Shown: positions 8,798 to 18,385, counted from the first letter of the stretch. The stretch: DNA of 64,000 nt from Mucilaginibacter pineti (GCF_900101875.1 NZ_FNAI01000002.1:496001-560000); one strand, 5' to 3'. Numbers and translations are program-made. Notes: a model not told the origin generated them from the sequence alone.

Positions 8798-9601
8798 ATG
8801 CCGGCACAGCAAAAAGATATTTTACAGCAAATACACCATTCCTGCTATTTTACCCGCTCGCGGTCGGGCGAGCAGTTTGTGGCCGAACATGCCTTTAGTT
8901 ATCAGATAGCTGGTACGTTAATTGTTGACGATGGTACAAAGGAATATGTTATTAATGAAGGAAGTTTCAGGCTTACAAGGCGTAATCACCTGGTTAAATT
9001 TGTAAAGCAGCCGCCACCCAACGGCGAATTTAAGGCGCTGTCGGTATATCTTACCCAGGAAACCTTGCGTAACTTCAGCATTGAGTTTGGTTACAAGGCC
9101 GAAAAGCATTACCAAAGCGATCCGGTGATACAGTTGCAGCCTAATCCGCTGTTTAAAAGTTATATGGAGTCGCTGGCACCTTATCAGCAGGAAGCACATA
9201 GTATAAATGCCAGCTTACAAACGCTGAAGGTTCGTGAAGCTATTTTGATACTGTTGCAAACCAATCCGCAGTTAAAAGATGTTTTGTTTGATTTTAGCGA
9301 ACCCGGCAAAATTGACCTGGAAGGTTTTATGAATAAAAACTTTCATTTTAACGTGCAGCTAAACAGATTTGCCTATTTAACCGGCAGAAGCCTTGCCGCT
9401 TTTAAGCGCGATTTTGAAAAGATATTTCATGTAACCCCAAGCAGGTGGTTACAGCACCGCAGACTGCAGGAAGCCCATTACCTCATAAAAGAAAAAGGAA
9501 AAACGCCAACAGATATATACCTCGAATTGGGATTTGAAGACCTCTCGCACTTTTCGTTCGCGTTCAAGAAAACTTATGGGGTGGCGCCATCAAAAATATA
9601 A
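8798..9601 (+). CDS. AraC family transcriptional regulator
   Basis: With the ATG at 8798 the protein has 267 residues. The N-terminal part (about 1-165) is a variable sensing region with a cupin-like beginning. The C-terminal 100 residues hold the double helix-turn-helix: FAYLTGRSLAAFKRDFEK is the first unit, and PTDIYLELGFEDLSHFS leading into FKKTYGVAPS is the family signature. The TTG start 36 bases earlier was rejected because it lies in the preceding hairpin. It probably controls the adjacent SDR gene or a target elsewhere; the inducer is unknown. Confidence 0.85.
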   Translation: MPAQQKDILQQIHHSCYFTRSRSGEQFVAEHAFSYQIAGTLIVDDGTKEYVINEGSFRLTRRNHLVKFVKQPPPNGEFKALSVYLTQETLRNFSIEFGYKAEKHYQSDPVIQLQPNPLFKSYMESLAPYQQEAHSINASLQTLKVREAILILLQTNPQLKDVLFDFSEPGKIDLEGFMNKNFHFNVQLNRFAYLTGRSLAAFKRDFEKIFHVTPSRWLQHRRLQEAHYLIKEKGKTPTDIYLELGFEDLSHFSFAFKKTYGVAPSKI

Positions 9602-9654
9602 TGGCAAGAGGATATTGATGCAGCAGCACGAGTGTCTGCGTATACAAGAAATAT

Positions 9655-9692
9655 CAACAAACAGGGCGGTCAATTGATCGCCCTGTTTGTTG
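9655..9692. terminator. Bidirectional terminator, near-perfect 38-bp palindrome
   Basis: The arms CAACAAACAGGGCG and CGCCCTGTTTGTTG are exact complements, and the ten bases between them are also almost self-complementary. It sits between the AraC gene (plus) and the small membrane protein (minus), so it can end both transcripts. Confidence 0.7.
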
Positions 9693-9709
9693 TAAAATGC
9701 TTTTGAAAA

Positions 9710-9928
9710 TTATGCTTTTGATTTTTCGCCTTCGTATGGCAGGGTAGATATGAAGATAACCATACCAATACCAAAAGTAACAAAGCCTCCATAAGCTAAA
9801 GCTGCCGATGCGTTTACACCGCTGATAGAGTCGGCTGCGTTAAAGGCGTGCGATGGCGTAAATACAAAACTGCCGCCTACTACTAAAATTCCTATTGTTG
9901 TAATTAAAAGTCCTAAGATCTTTTTCAT
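9710..9928 (-). CDS. Small two-helix membrane protein, unknown function
   Basis: The ATG at 9928 gives 72 residues. A hydrophobic N-terminal segment (residues 3-24), a polar stretch with FNAADSISG near 30-38, and a second helix (about 42-65) precede the charged tail GEKSKA. A start 138 bases farther upstream is possible, but the -7 box at 9956-9963 lies within that extension and makes the shorter form likelier. The family is not recognised; such proteins are common as hypothetical genes in Sphingobacteriaceae. Confidence 0.6.
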   Translation of the reverse strand: MKKILGLLITTIGILVVGGSFVFTPSHAFNAADSISGVNASAALAYGGFVTFGIGMVIFISTLPYEGEKSKA

Positions 9929-9955
9929 GTTCGATGTTTTAAAACCGTATGGGGG

Positions 9956-9963
9956 CAAATATA
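9956..9963 (-). promoter_or_regulatory. Exact Bacteroidota -7 box (TATATTTG)
   Basis: Read on the minus strand the sequence is TATATTTG, an exact match to TAnnTTTG, ending 27 bases before the ATG of the small membrane protein. A clear -33 TTG is not seen at the usual distance. Confidence 0.5.
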
Positions 9964-10130
9964 TAAACTTTACCTTAAAGTTTGATAAAAGAATAAGGAT
10001 GAAAAGATAAATGAATATTGCATGGTACAGAATTATATACGGGGTCATTTTATATAATAATCTCAATTTACTTTTTAATTAATAACCTTATCTTTAAATT
10101 GCAGGCTATCTATCTAAATTATCTACACCT

Positions 10131-12152
10131 ATGGGCCAGGCCTATCAGTCACTAAATAACGACCATTCATTTTTAAGAGATGGTGGCGAAATGGGTGAAT
10201 TAGTACGTGCCTACGATTGGTCGAAAAACCAGCTTGGCACGCCCGATACCTGGCCGCAAAGTTTAAAAACCACATTAAGCATCGTACTCAACTCAAAATT
10301 TCCCATGTTTTTATTTTGGGGACCCGAGCTGATCTGTTTTTATAACGATGCATATCGCCCCAGCCTGGGCAATAACGGCAAACACCCCGCAATTGGTTTA
10401 AAAGCCGAAACCATATGGCCCGAGATATGGGCGGATATTTATCCCCTTATTGATAATGTACTTAAAGGTGGTGAGGCCAACTGGAGTGAAGACCAGCTAC
10501 TTCCCATTTACCGCAACGGCCAACTGGAGGATGTATACTGGACGTTTAGCTACAGCCCTGTAATAGATGAATCGGGCAAGCCGGCCGGGGTGTTTGTTAC
10601 CTGTAACGAAACCACTGCTACCGTAATAGCCCGTCAAAAGTTTGAAGAAAGCAATAAGCAGCTGCGCCTTGCGCTGGAGGGCGATGAGCAGGCACGTAAA
10701 AAGATCCGCGAAAGCGAAAATAACCTTCGGCATATTATTTTGCAAGCACCCGTTGCTATTGCCATTTTTCGAGGGCCGCAGTATATTGTTGAAATAGTGA
10801 ATGCCCGCGCACTTGAACTTTGGGGCCGTAACGAAACGGAAGTACTCGGCTTGCCTATACTGGAAACAATGAGCGAGCTGGAAGCACAGGGCGTTAAGCA
10901 ATTAATGGACGATGTATATACCAGCGGTATCCCTTATTGGGCTACCGAAATGCCCATTGAACTATTAAGGCAGGGACAAATGGAAACCGCCTGGATAAAT
11001 TTTGTTTACGAGCCCTTGTTCGATGCCGAGGGTAATATCAATGGCCTTATTACCACCGGCACCGAGGTAACTGCGCAGGTAATGGCACGCAAAAAAATTG
11101 AAGACAGCGAAGAACGCTTCAGGCAGGCATTAGAATCTGGCGACCTGGGTACCTGGAGCCTCGATCCTGAAACCTTTGCTATGACGGTATCTGATCGTTT
11201 CAAGGAAATATTTGGCTATGCTGCTGACGAAGAGGTATTGCCCGATGATATTTTTGATTTGATTGATGCTGATTACCGGGATCAGATAAGGGTAACTATA
11301 CAGGCTGCTGTTGCCGGTAATTTACCAAGCGATATTGAATATTCATTAACGCAGCGTGTTACCAAAGAACGCCGGTGGGTACGTGCCACCGGTAAAATGT
11401 TTTTTGATGATAGGGGGAATCCTGTTCATTACTCGGGCATGCTGATGGATATTACCGAGCGTAAAATGGACGATATCCGTAAAAATGATTTTATTGGTAT
11501 GGTAAGCCATGAGCTAAAAACGCCGTTAACATCGCTTAGCGCTTATGCACAAATGCTGCAGGCACGTTCAAAGAAAAGCGGCGATGAATTTGCCATTGTT
11601 GCCTTGGATAAGGTAAACATCCAAGTGAAAAAAATGAGTAACATGATCAATGGATTCCTTAATATTTCGCGGCTCGAATCAGGCAAGATCCTTATTGTTA
11701 AACAGGTATTTAATCTGGATGATCTGATAAACGAAATGATTGAAGAAACCAAACTAACTGTATCAAGCCATCAAATAAATTTTAACGCCTGCACACCCAT
11801 TGTTGTTAATGCTGATAGGGATAAAATAGCCTCTGTTATAGCCAATTTGCTCAGCAATGCCATTAAGTACTCGCCCAAGGGCAAAAACGTTAATGTTGAA
11901 TGCGGCATTAACGACGGCAACGCCATAGTGAGTATTAAAGACGAGGGTATGGGTATAAAACCGCAGGACAGGGAAAAGCTCTTTGACCGTTATTACCGTG
12001 TTGAAACTAAGCATACCAAGCACATTTCGGGCTTCGGCATTGGCCTTTATCTGAGCGCCGAGATCATCCAGCGGCACGAGGGGCGCATTTGGGTAGAAAG
12101 CGAAAGCGGTGTAGGATCTACATTTTATTTTACCATACCGCTATCCGCCTAA
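10131..12152 (+). CDS. Soluble PAS-domain sensor histidine kinase
   Basis: This 673-residue protein has no signal peptide or membrane helix and should be cytoplasmic. Three PAS-like regions precede the kinase core: about 25-165, about 195-320 (starting NLRHIILQAPVAIAIF) and about 330-445, each ending in a PAC-type segment such as MLMDITERK. The phosphoacceptor is H460 in MVSHELKTPL. The ATPase domain shows the N box NLLSNAIKYSP, G1 box DEGMGIKPQD and G2 box GFGIGLYLS. No response regulator is adjacent, so the partner is unknown. The gene ends three bases before the convergent GDPD gene, leaving no room for a separate terminator. Confidence 0.88.
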   Translation: MGQAYQSLNNDHSFLRDGGEMGELVRAYDWSKNQLGTPDTWPQSLKTTLSIVLNSKFPMFLFWGPELICFYNDAYRPSLGNNGKHPAIGLKAETIWPEIWADIYPLIDNVLKGGEANWSEDQLLPIYRNGQLEDVYWTFSYSPVIDESGKPAGVFVTCNETTATVIARQKFEESNKQLRLALEGDEQARKKIRESENNLRHIILQAPVAIAIFRGPQYIVEIVNARALELWGRNETEVLGLPILETMSELEAQGVKQLMDDVYTSGIPYWATEMPIELLRQGQMETAWINFVYEPLFDAEGNINGLITTGTEVTAQVMARKKIEDSEERFRQALESGDLGTWSLDPETFAMTVSDRFKEIFGYAADEEVLPDDIFDLIDADYRDQIRVTIQAAVAGNLPSDIEYSLTQRVTKERRWVRATGKMFFDDRGNPVHYSGMLMDITERKMDDIRKNDFIGMVSHELKTPLTSLSAYAQMLQARSKKSGDEFAIVALDKVNIQVKKMSNMINGFLNISRLESGKILIVKQVFNLDDLINEMIEETKLTVSSHQINFNACTPIVVNADRDKIASVIANLLSNAIKYSPKGKNVNVECGINDGNAIVSIKDEGMGIKPQDREKLFDRYYRVETKHTKHISGFGIGLYLSAEIIQRHEGRIWVESESGVGSTFYFTIPLSA

Positions 12153-12155
12153 AAT

Positions 12156-13037
12156 TTACTGGTGTAGGTGTTTCTTTTTGAGATACTGCAGCATCAGCAA
12201 CGGGCGATCTGTTTGCAGGATGGTGGCGCCGCGGGCTACTATCCAATCCCAGCTATCTTTTTTATTGTTCTCTTCAACGGCCATATCATCATCGTGCCCA
12301 CCATTAAGTGATGCCCAAAGCGAGTTAACCCAAATAAGTACGCCTGTTTTTCTTATAAATTCATTGTGGTATAATAGTGCTGATGTATCGCGCGAAAAGA
12401 TGAACTCAAACGCATAAGGTTTCATGTTTTTAAGGTAATCTGCAATAATGGTTTTAGCATCGGGTTTATCAAGATTAATAACCGGCATATAAATAATGGC
12501 GGATAGCAGTTGCGGATACCTTGATTTTAAAACTTGATAAGGCGCATCCGATTTAAAAATGGCCTGCTTTAACGTGCCGGTTTCATTTAAAATGTTGTAC
12601 GCCTCACTAAAAAAATCAAAGCTTTTATCAAGGTTTACCTTTACCGGTCGGTCTTTAAGTGCCAGCATTACTTCCCGTAAAGTTGGGATAGGGCTGTTGG
12701 TAACCCTGCCAAGCGCGTTTGTTAGTCTGAAAGTTCTTAACTCCTGCAACGTATAATCACTGGGCCGCCCTTTGCCATTGCAGGTACGATCTATATTGTC
12801 ATCGTGCATGATCACTATTTCACCATCCCTGGTTTTTTTAAGGTCGAGTTCTACAATATCAACACCCATATCTGCCGCAAACTTAAATGCCAGTAATGAA
12901 TTTTCAGGAGCGTTACGCCAATCGCCGCGATGCGCGGTGACTAATATTTTTGATGCAGGCAGGTTTTTATTTTGGCTATATGCTGCAGTATAAAACGGAA
13001 AAAGGATAATTGCAATTAGCTTTAAATAGTGTTTCAT
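12156..13037 (-). CDS. Secreted glycerophosphodiester phosphodiesterase family protein
   Basis: The ATG at 13037 gives a protein of 293 residues with a signal peptide (about 1-22, ending AAYSQ). The GDPD motif HRGDWRNAPENS lies just after it. VELDLKKTRDGEIVIMHDD follows, supplying the metal-binding acidic residues and the second catalytic histidine. The enzyme would hydrolyse a glycerophosphodiester, or a similar phosphodiester, in the periplasm. A TTG three codons upstream is less likely as the start. An exact -7 box lies immediately upstream. The neighbours are unrelated carbohydrate genes on the other strand. Confidence 0.85.
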   Translation of the reverse strand: MKHYLKLIAIILFPFYTAAYSQNKNLPASKILVTAHRGDWRNAPENSLLAFKFAADMGVDIVELDLKKTRDGEIVIMHDDNIDRTCNGKGRPSDYTLQELRTFRLTNALGRVTNSPIPTLREVMLALKDRPVKVNLDKSFDFFSEAYNILNETGTLKQAIFKSDAPYQVLKSRYPQLLSAIIYMPVINLDKPDAKTIIADYLKNMKPYAFEFIFSRDTSALLYHNEFIRKTGVLIWVNSLWASLNGGHDDDMAVEENNKKDSWDWIVARGATILQTDRPLLMLQYLKKKHLHQ

Positions 13038-13043
13038 GGTGCA

Positions 13044-13051
13044 CAAATATA
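13044..13051 (-). promoter_or_regulatory. Exact -7 box upstream of the GDPD gene
   Basis: The minus strand reads TATATTTG, matching TAnnTTTG, only six bases before the ATG at 13037. A transcript from it would have an almost absent leader. The -33 element is not obvious. Confidence 0.45.
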
Positions 13052-13208
13052 ACAGGATGCGGGTTTGTTGGTATTATCCGTTTATTAAGTTAATAAATTA
13101 TTGGCTATGGGGTGGTTATTTAAAAAGCAAATAAATCAAAAAGCCTGTCTAATAAACATTTATTTCAATTAAATTACGGCGTTTTTATAACCGTATTACC
13201 AATTACCT

Positions 13209-15206
13209 ATGTTTAAAAATATTACCATCAGCAATTTGGCTAAGGGTGCTTTAGCTGTCGCTTTAATTTCCCAGTTTCAGTTTGTACAAGCAAAAGTTGT
13301 TTTACCATCTGTATTTAGCGATAATATGGTGCTGCAGCAAAAAACTAAAGCCGCTATATGGGGAAAAACCGATGCCGGCAAAACGGTAACGATAACAACC
13401 GGCTGGTCTGGCAAAAAATATAGTGTTGTTGCCGATAACGGCGGTAACTGGAAGGTAAAAGTATCAACCCCATCATACGGTGGCCCTTATGATATCACGA
13501 TATCTGATGGCGATGTCACTACCTTGAAAAATGTATTAATAGGTGAGGTATGGGTATGTTCGGGCCAGTCAAATATGGAAATGCCGGTGAACGGCTGGGG
13601 CAAGGTAAATAATTATGAACAAGAAGTAGCTGCGGCAAACTACCCGCAAATAAGGCTGTTGCAGGTTGAACAGATACCCAGCAATATACCGCAGGAGAAC
13701 GCCAAAGTTAAAAACGGCGGGTGGACGGAATGTAACCCAACTTACGTAGCCGAATTTTCGTCGGTAGCATATTTTTTTGCAAGGGAGGTATATTTAAAAA
13801 CAAAAGTGCCAATAGGATTGATCCATTCGTCATGGGGTGGTACCATTGCCGAGGCCTGGACTGACGGCCAATCGCTCAATAAAATGCCCGAATTTGTAGC
13901 CCCCGTGGCTGAGATAGCCAAAGTAGAAGATAAGGACGCGCAGAAAAATTATAACGATAAATTGCAGGCATGGATTAACCTTATTGTTCAAAAAGATTCG
14001 GGCTATGTGCAGGGCAACCCTGTTTGGCAACAAAATAATATGGATGTTACCCGCTGGCCCTACATGAACGTGCCGGGCTTTCTGGAGCTAAAGCTGCCCA
14101 ATTTTGATGGCGTGCTTTGGTATCGTAAAAAAGTTACCGTTCCCGATGGCTGGGCAGGTAAGCCCATCAAAATAAGTTTGGGTACAATTGATGATAACGA
14201 GATTACCTGGTTCAACGGCGAAAAAGTTGGCGAAACACAGGGCTGGAATATCCCAAGATCGTACACCATTCCCGGTAATTTGGTAAAAGCAGGCGATAAT
14301 ATTATTACCGTGCGTGTGTTTGACAGCGGCAGCAACGGCGGTTTTTATGGCGATGCCAAGGCACTTACCTTAATTGGCGACGATGGGCAGCAGGTTTCTT
14401 TAAGCGGTGCCTGGCAGTACCACATTGGCATGGATTTAAAAACTATGCCGCAACTGCCTGTACCGCCAAACAGCCCCAACAGGCCTACAGTTTTGTATAA
14501 TTCCATGATAAACCCGTTTATTCAGTATTCCATCCGCGGGGCAATTTGGTACCAGGGAGAATCCAATGCGGGCAGGGCTTACCAATACCGCGAGTTGTTC
14601 CCTACTTTGATAAAAGGATGGCGGGAAAAATGGAACGAGGGTAATTTTCCCTTTTATTTTGTGCAACTGGCCAATTTCTGGAAAATTGACGATCAGCCTT
14701 CCCCCGCAGAGTGGGCCGAGTTACGCGAGGCGCAGCTTAAAACATTATCGCTGCCAAACACGGGCATGGCCGTAGCAGTAGATTTGGGCGAAACTTTAAA
14801 TATTCACCCCAAAAATAAACAGGAAGTGGGGCGCAGGCTGGCGCAGGTTGCATTAGCTAAAACTTACGGGCAGCATATTGAATATTCGGGTCCTATTTAC
14901 CAGTCGCAAAAAATAGATGGCGATAAAATAACGCTGAGCTTTAAATTCTCGAAAGGGTTAAAAGCTGCTAATAACGAAACCCTGAAAGGCTTTGCCATTG
15001 CCGGCGACGACCAGAAGTTTTACTGGGCCGATGCAAAAATTGACGGTGATAAAATAATTGTGAGTAGTGCCTCGGTTAGCAAACCGGTTGCGGTGCGGTA
15101 CGCCTGGGGCGGTAACCCCATATGTAATTTATATAATGCTGCCGGTTTCCCGGCTTCCCCATTCAGAACAGATGAATGGAACGGCATTACTTACAATAAA
15201 AAATAA
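13209..15206 (+). CDS. Sialate O-acetylesterase (SASA family)
   Basis: This 665-residue exported protein has a signal peptide (about 1-28). The SGNH-like catalytic serine lies in SGQSNMEMP near residues 117-125, and IHSSWGGTIAEAWT and IWYQGESNAG are the other conserved blocks. The distal DLGETLNIHPKNK supplies the acid-histidine pair. A galactose-binding or GH2-type sugar-binding insert (about 295-390, beginning VLWYRKKVTVPD) splits the esterase domain, which is typical of the long bacterial form. It removes O-acetyl groups from sialic acid or other acetylated glycans. It is followed after 11 bases by a glycosidase, so the two are probably co-transcribed. Confidence 0.87.
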   Translation: MFKNITISNLAKGALAVALISQFQFVQAKVVLPSVFSDNMVLQQKTKAAIWGKTDAGKTVTITTGWSGKKYSVVADNGGNWKVKVSTPSYGGPYDITISDGDVTTLKNVLIGEVWVCSGQSNMEMPVNGWGKVNNYEQEVAAANYPQIRLLQVEQIPSNIPQENAKVKNGGWTECNPTYVAEFSSVAYFFAREVYLKTKVPIGLIHSSWGGTIAEAWTDGQSLNKMPEFVAPVAEIAKVEDKDAQKNYNDKLQAWINLIVQKDSGYVQGNPVWQQNNMDVTRWPYMNVPGFLELKLPNFDGVLWYRKKVTVPDGWAGKPIKISLGTIDDNEITWFNGEKVGETQGWNIPRSYTIPGNLVKAGDNIITVRVFDSGSNGGFYGDAKALTLIGDDGQQVSLSGAWQYHIGMDLKTMPQLPVPPNSPNRPTVLYNSMINPFIQYSIRGAIWYQGESNAGRAYQYRELFPTLIKGWREKWNEGNFPFYFVQLANFWKIDDQPSPAEWAELREAQLKTLSLPNTGMAVAVDLGETLNIHPKNKQEVGRRLAQVALAKTYGQHIEYSGPIYQSQKIDGDKITLSFKFSKGLKAANNETLKGFAIAGDDQKFYWADAKIDGDKIIVSSASVSKPVAVRYAWGGNPICNLYNAAGFPASPFRTDEWNGITYNKK

Positions 15207-15217
15207 GGACAGACTTT

Positions 15218-17263
15218 ATGCGTACCAAGATTTATAAACTGGCATGCCTTGTATTGGTATGCCTATCTGGTTTTGCAGTTAAGGCACAGCAAACCAATTT
15301 ACCCGTGCAAAATAACCGCTGGGCCATACAACCAGATGGCAGTATTTTATGGACGATAGATAGTCGCTTGCCCCATAACGATCATATAGAGATGTCGGGC
15401 GAAAAAGTATCTCTTTGGGTGCAGTATGGCATTGACGCCGAGGGGCGGTCGGGGATTACCAAAACGGTAATATTCCCAACATTTCGTACACTGCCCGATG
15501 ATACATATAGTCATATCTCGTACGTTTTTCATGATGATGAACTGCCCCGGTTTTATGTAGATAACCGTTTACTGAAAATAGATGGTAAACCCAATGACCA
15601 GTCTTTTGCCGTAAAAAGTATTAGTCATAAAGGTATTATGCGGGTTAATGCAGTGGTTGGTAATCAGCCTTCGGTAAAAATAGAGCGGTCATTATTTCCC
15701 TCGGTTGATAAGCCTATGGCACTTGAAAAATTTGTGTTTACCAATACCTCAAACAAAGCGGTTAATATTTCAATGGAATACCTGAAACGCGAGGTACGTA
15801 CAGATAGCGCCAAAAGCAAATCGGCCCGGCACTCGGTTATAATGGCTACTGCAGGCGATGGCACTAAGCTACTGCAGCCCGGTGCAAGCGCAAGTTTTGC
15901 GGTTTATTACCTGGCTACCGATCATCCAAATAATAAGATAATCGTTGATGCAAATGCCGAAGAAATGGCGCGGGAGCAGCGCGTTAACCAAATTTCAAAA
16001 CCTTTAACCCTCATAACGCCCGATAGTATTTTAAACACCGCGTTTGATTTTGCAAAACTACGCGCCACAGAAAGTATTTTTAAAACAAAGGCCGGTTATT
16101 TGCACAGCCCGGGCGGTTTAGATTATTACGCCGCCATTTGGGCAAATGACCAGGCCGAGTATGTAAGTCCGTTTTTTGCATTTTCGGGCGATAGTATTGC
16201 CCGGCTTTCGGCCATAAATTGTTACCACCTGTTCGCAAGCTACATGAATCCGGAGTATAAGCCTATCCCCAGTTCTATAGTTGCCGAGGGCGATGCCATG
16301 TGGAACGGAGCCGGCGATAGAGGCGATCAGGATATGATAGCTTACGGTGCGTCCCGCTTTGCACTGGCCAATGGTAATGTCGACGTGGCCCGCACACTAT
16401 GGCCGCTGATAACCTGGTGCCTGGAATTTAGCAACCGTAAATTGAATGAACAAGGTGTAGTAAACTCCGATAGCGATGAACTGGAAGGGCGTTTTCCATC
16501 TGGTAAGGCCAATTTATCAACCAATTCCCTTTATTACGATGCCTTAAACTCGGCTGTTATGCTGGGGCGGCAGCTACATCAGTCTAAAGCTGTAACCGAT
16601 AAGTATCAGCAGCAGGCCATTGCTCTTAAAGGTAATATCGAAAAGTATTTTGGCGCAAAGGTTGAAGGTTTTGACACTTATAAATATTATGAAACCAACG
16701 ATGTATTGCGTGCCTGGATCTGTTTGCCGCTAACTGTAAATATTTATACCCGCAGCAAAGGCACAATAGACGCACTTTTTTCGCCCAATTTATGGACAGC
16801 CGATGGTCTTGCTACACAGGCAGGTAAAGATACTTTTTGGGACAGATCAACCCTTTATGCCCTGCGAGGGGTATTACAGGCCGGTGAAACAGAAAAGGCC
16901 ATGAAGTTTTTAGAATACTACTCGCGCAGGCGTTTACTTGGCGAGCATGTGCCTTATCCGGTTGAGGCTTACCCTGAAGGAAATCAAAGGCATCTATCGG
17001 CAGAGAGTGGTTTATATTGCCGCATATTTACCGAAGGCTTATTTGGCATAAGACCAACCGGGTTCAACAGCTTTAACTGCACACCACGTTTACCTAAAGA
17101 TTGGAATCAAATGTCCCTTAACCAGGTACACGCGTTTGGTAATATATTTGATTTACATATCAGCCGTGCAAAACAAGGTAAGATCAGCATAACTGTTATT
17201 AACGGCAGCCGTAAAAAAACATACACCATTAATGATGGCGATACACAAAGCGTGTCGCTTTAA
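15218..17263 (+). CDS. Exported six-hairpin glycosidase-like protein
   Basis: This 681-residue protein has a signal peptide ending near VKAQQ (residue 24). The N-terminal third is beta-rich; from about residue 270 the sequence is helical and contains GGLDYYAAIWANDQAEYV, GAGDRGDQDM and DSDELEGRFPSGKANLSTN. These fit an (alpha/alpha)6 barrel with conserved acidic residues. A beta-type domain closes the C terminus. Such proteins are related to GH63/GH78-like clans, but the exact family and substrate cannot be fixed by eye. Pairing with the esterase suggests they act on the same acetylated glycan. A hairpin terminator follows 28 bases after the stop. Confidence 0.7.
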   Translation: MRTKIYKLACLVLVCLSGFAVKAQQTNLPVQNNRWAIQPDGSILWTIDSRLPHNDHIEMSGEKVSLWVQYGIDAEGRSGITKTVIFPTFRTLPDDTYSHISYVFHDDELPRFYVDNRLLKIDGKPNDQSFAVKSISHKGIMRVNAVVGNQPSVKIERSLFPSVDKPMALEKFVFTNTSNKAVNISMEYLKREVRTDSAKSKSARHSVIMATAGDGTKLLQPGASASFAVYYLATDHPNNKIIVDANAEEMAREQRVNQISKPLTLITPDSILNTAFDFAKLRATESIFKTKAGYLHSPGGLDYYAAIWANDQAEYVSPFFAFSGDSIARLSAINCYHLFASYMNPEYKPIPSSIVAEGDAMWNGAGDRGDQDMIAYGASRFALANGNVDVARTLWPLITWCLEFSNRKLNEQGVVNSDSDELEGRFPSGKANLSTNSLYYDALNSAVMLGRQLHQSKAVTDKYQQQAIALKGNIEKYFGAKVEGFDTYKYYETNDVLRAWICLPLTVNIYTRSKGTIDALFSPNLWTADGLATQAGKDTFWDRSTLYALRGVLQAGETEKAMKFLEYYSRRRLLGEHVPYPVEAYPEGNQRHLSAESGLYCRIFTEGLFGIRPTGFNSFNCTPRLPKDWNQMSLNQVHAFGNIFDLHISRAKQGKISITVINGSRKKTYTINDGDTQSVSL

Positions 17264-17291
17264 AGCTTATAAAATTAAATTTCCTTATAAG

Positions 17292-17312
17292 ATCCCGGCA
17301 CCACGCCGGGAT
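17292..17312 (+). terminator. Hairpin terminator after the glycosidase gene
   Basis: ATCCCGGC (17292-17299) pairs exactly with GCCGGGAT (17305-17312) around ACCAC, followed by the weakly T-rich TAATTATCCC. It ends the esterase-glycosidase unit. Confidence 0.6.
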
Positions 17313-17512
17313 TAATTATCCCATATTTCGTCAATATTTCAGTAGTTCAACGAAATATAATAGTTTTTCATTATTTTTTTTATTTAAATAGCTGATAATC
17401 AATTATTTTATAGTGTAGTATGGCGTTAGCTTACATAATTATGGCATTGGCCGTAAAATGTTTTAAAAAGTGAATCGTCTACTAATTATCAACCTATACT
17501 AAAATTTAAAAA

Positions 17513-17806
17513 ATGGATATTATGTTTATAACTACACACCTTACAATGCTCCTTTGCATTATTGGGGTCATTTACTTAGCCCTTACTATTAATAGCGAAG
17601 AAGAAACCTCTGCTAAAAAATTCACATGGATGAAAGCATCGCCATTGAAAGCCACAGTTAACCAGCTAAAGGCTTTATCGCCCTCAATAGTATCGGCGGC
17701 AGCCAAAGATGTAATAAAAGACGAGGCAGAGGCCTTCAGGCAAAAATTAGAAAACGCCGGGATAACTACCATGCGGTACAATGGCGTGGTATTGGATTTG
17801 GTTTAG
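17513..17806 (+). CDS. Small membrane-anchored protein with L7/L12 C-terminal-like tail
   Basis: This protein has 97 residues. Residues 5-26 form one membrane helix. The remaining 70 residues are polar. The end (KDVIKDEAEAFRQKLENAG, about 67-85, followed by ITTMRYN) resembles the final helix and strand of the ribosomal protein bL12 C-terminal domain, where an EEAE...LE.AGA pattern is typical. This is an eye comparison and may be coincidental. An alternative ATG lies three codons downstream. It has no same-strand partner and converges on the Cdd1 gene. Confidence 0.5.
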   Translation: MDIMFITTHLTMLLCIIGVIYLALTINSEEETSAKKFTWMKASPLKATVNQLKALSPSIVSAAAKDVIKDEAEAFRQKLENAGITTMRYNGVVLDLV

Positions 17807-17826
17807 CGGATAAAGTGCCGTTTTTT

Positions 17827-18312
17827 CTACCGTGAAGAAGCGGCGCGCCCCGTGTAATTTAAGTGCCAGGCCTTAACTGGTCTTGTTGGCGGATAGCCGT
17901 GTTTTTCCCTGAATAATTTACGATCGGGCGTAAAATGCCACCATTGTTTGGCACTATGGGGATTGTTGACATAGTGCACAACCAACCAAAATTGGTCTTC
18001 CACACAAGGATCTGTCCATGCGCCGGTCTTTTGCTCATACTTATCCAGCAGTTCCGGTCCCGATTTGTCTTTTAGCGCGGCCAGGTTATAATAACCTAAC
18101 AGCATAAGGTCATGCGCAAATTTTACCCCTATGGATGGGACGCTTTGAAACTCAAACAGGGCGTTCAGGGTTTTAGCCCTCATGGAGGCGGGGTTTAAGA
18201 TTGCTATAAGCTCATCTATAGCATAACGAGGTAAATCTTTAATTAATATCTTCTTGCTTTTTAACAACAGCTTTTCGGCTGCGGTAAGTTCAAGGTTAAT
18301 GGCTTTTTTCAT
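17827..18312 (-). CDS. Cdd1-type helix-hairpin-helix protein
   Basis: This protein has 161 residues. The middle (about 50-125) contains FQSVPSIGVKFAHDLMLLGY, a helix-hairpin-helix element, followed by KTGAWTDPCVEDQFWLVVHY and KQWWHFTPDRK. These match the pattern of the Cdd1 family (named from a pathogenicity locus), whose biochemical role is not established; the fold suggests DNA binding. The N-terminal LTAAEKLLLKSKKILIKDLP and the basic C terminus flank it. It is a single gene downstream of nothing obvious. Confidence 0.75.
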   Translation of the reverse strand: MKKAINLELTAAEKLLLKSKKILIKDLPRYAIDELIAILNPASMRAKTLNALFEFQSVPSIGVKFAHDLMLLGYYNLAALKDKSGPELLDKYEQKTGAWTDPCVEDQFWLVVHYVNNPHSAKQWWHFTPDRKLFREKHGYPPTRPVKAWHLNYTGRAASSR

Positions 18313-18355
18313 GGTTATGGGAATGATCCATCCGTAGGGGTATTGTTTATCAAAA

Positions 18356-18385
18356 AACGCGTCCCGGTTTTCAGCGGAACGCGTT
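18356..18385 (-). terminator. Terminator after the first TldE-type gene
   Basis: On the minus strand, AACGCGTTCC and its partner GGACGCGTT form a stem with one bulge, followed by a run of six T. It starts 28 bases after the stop codon at 18413. Confidence 0.65.
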
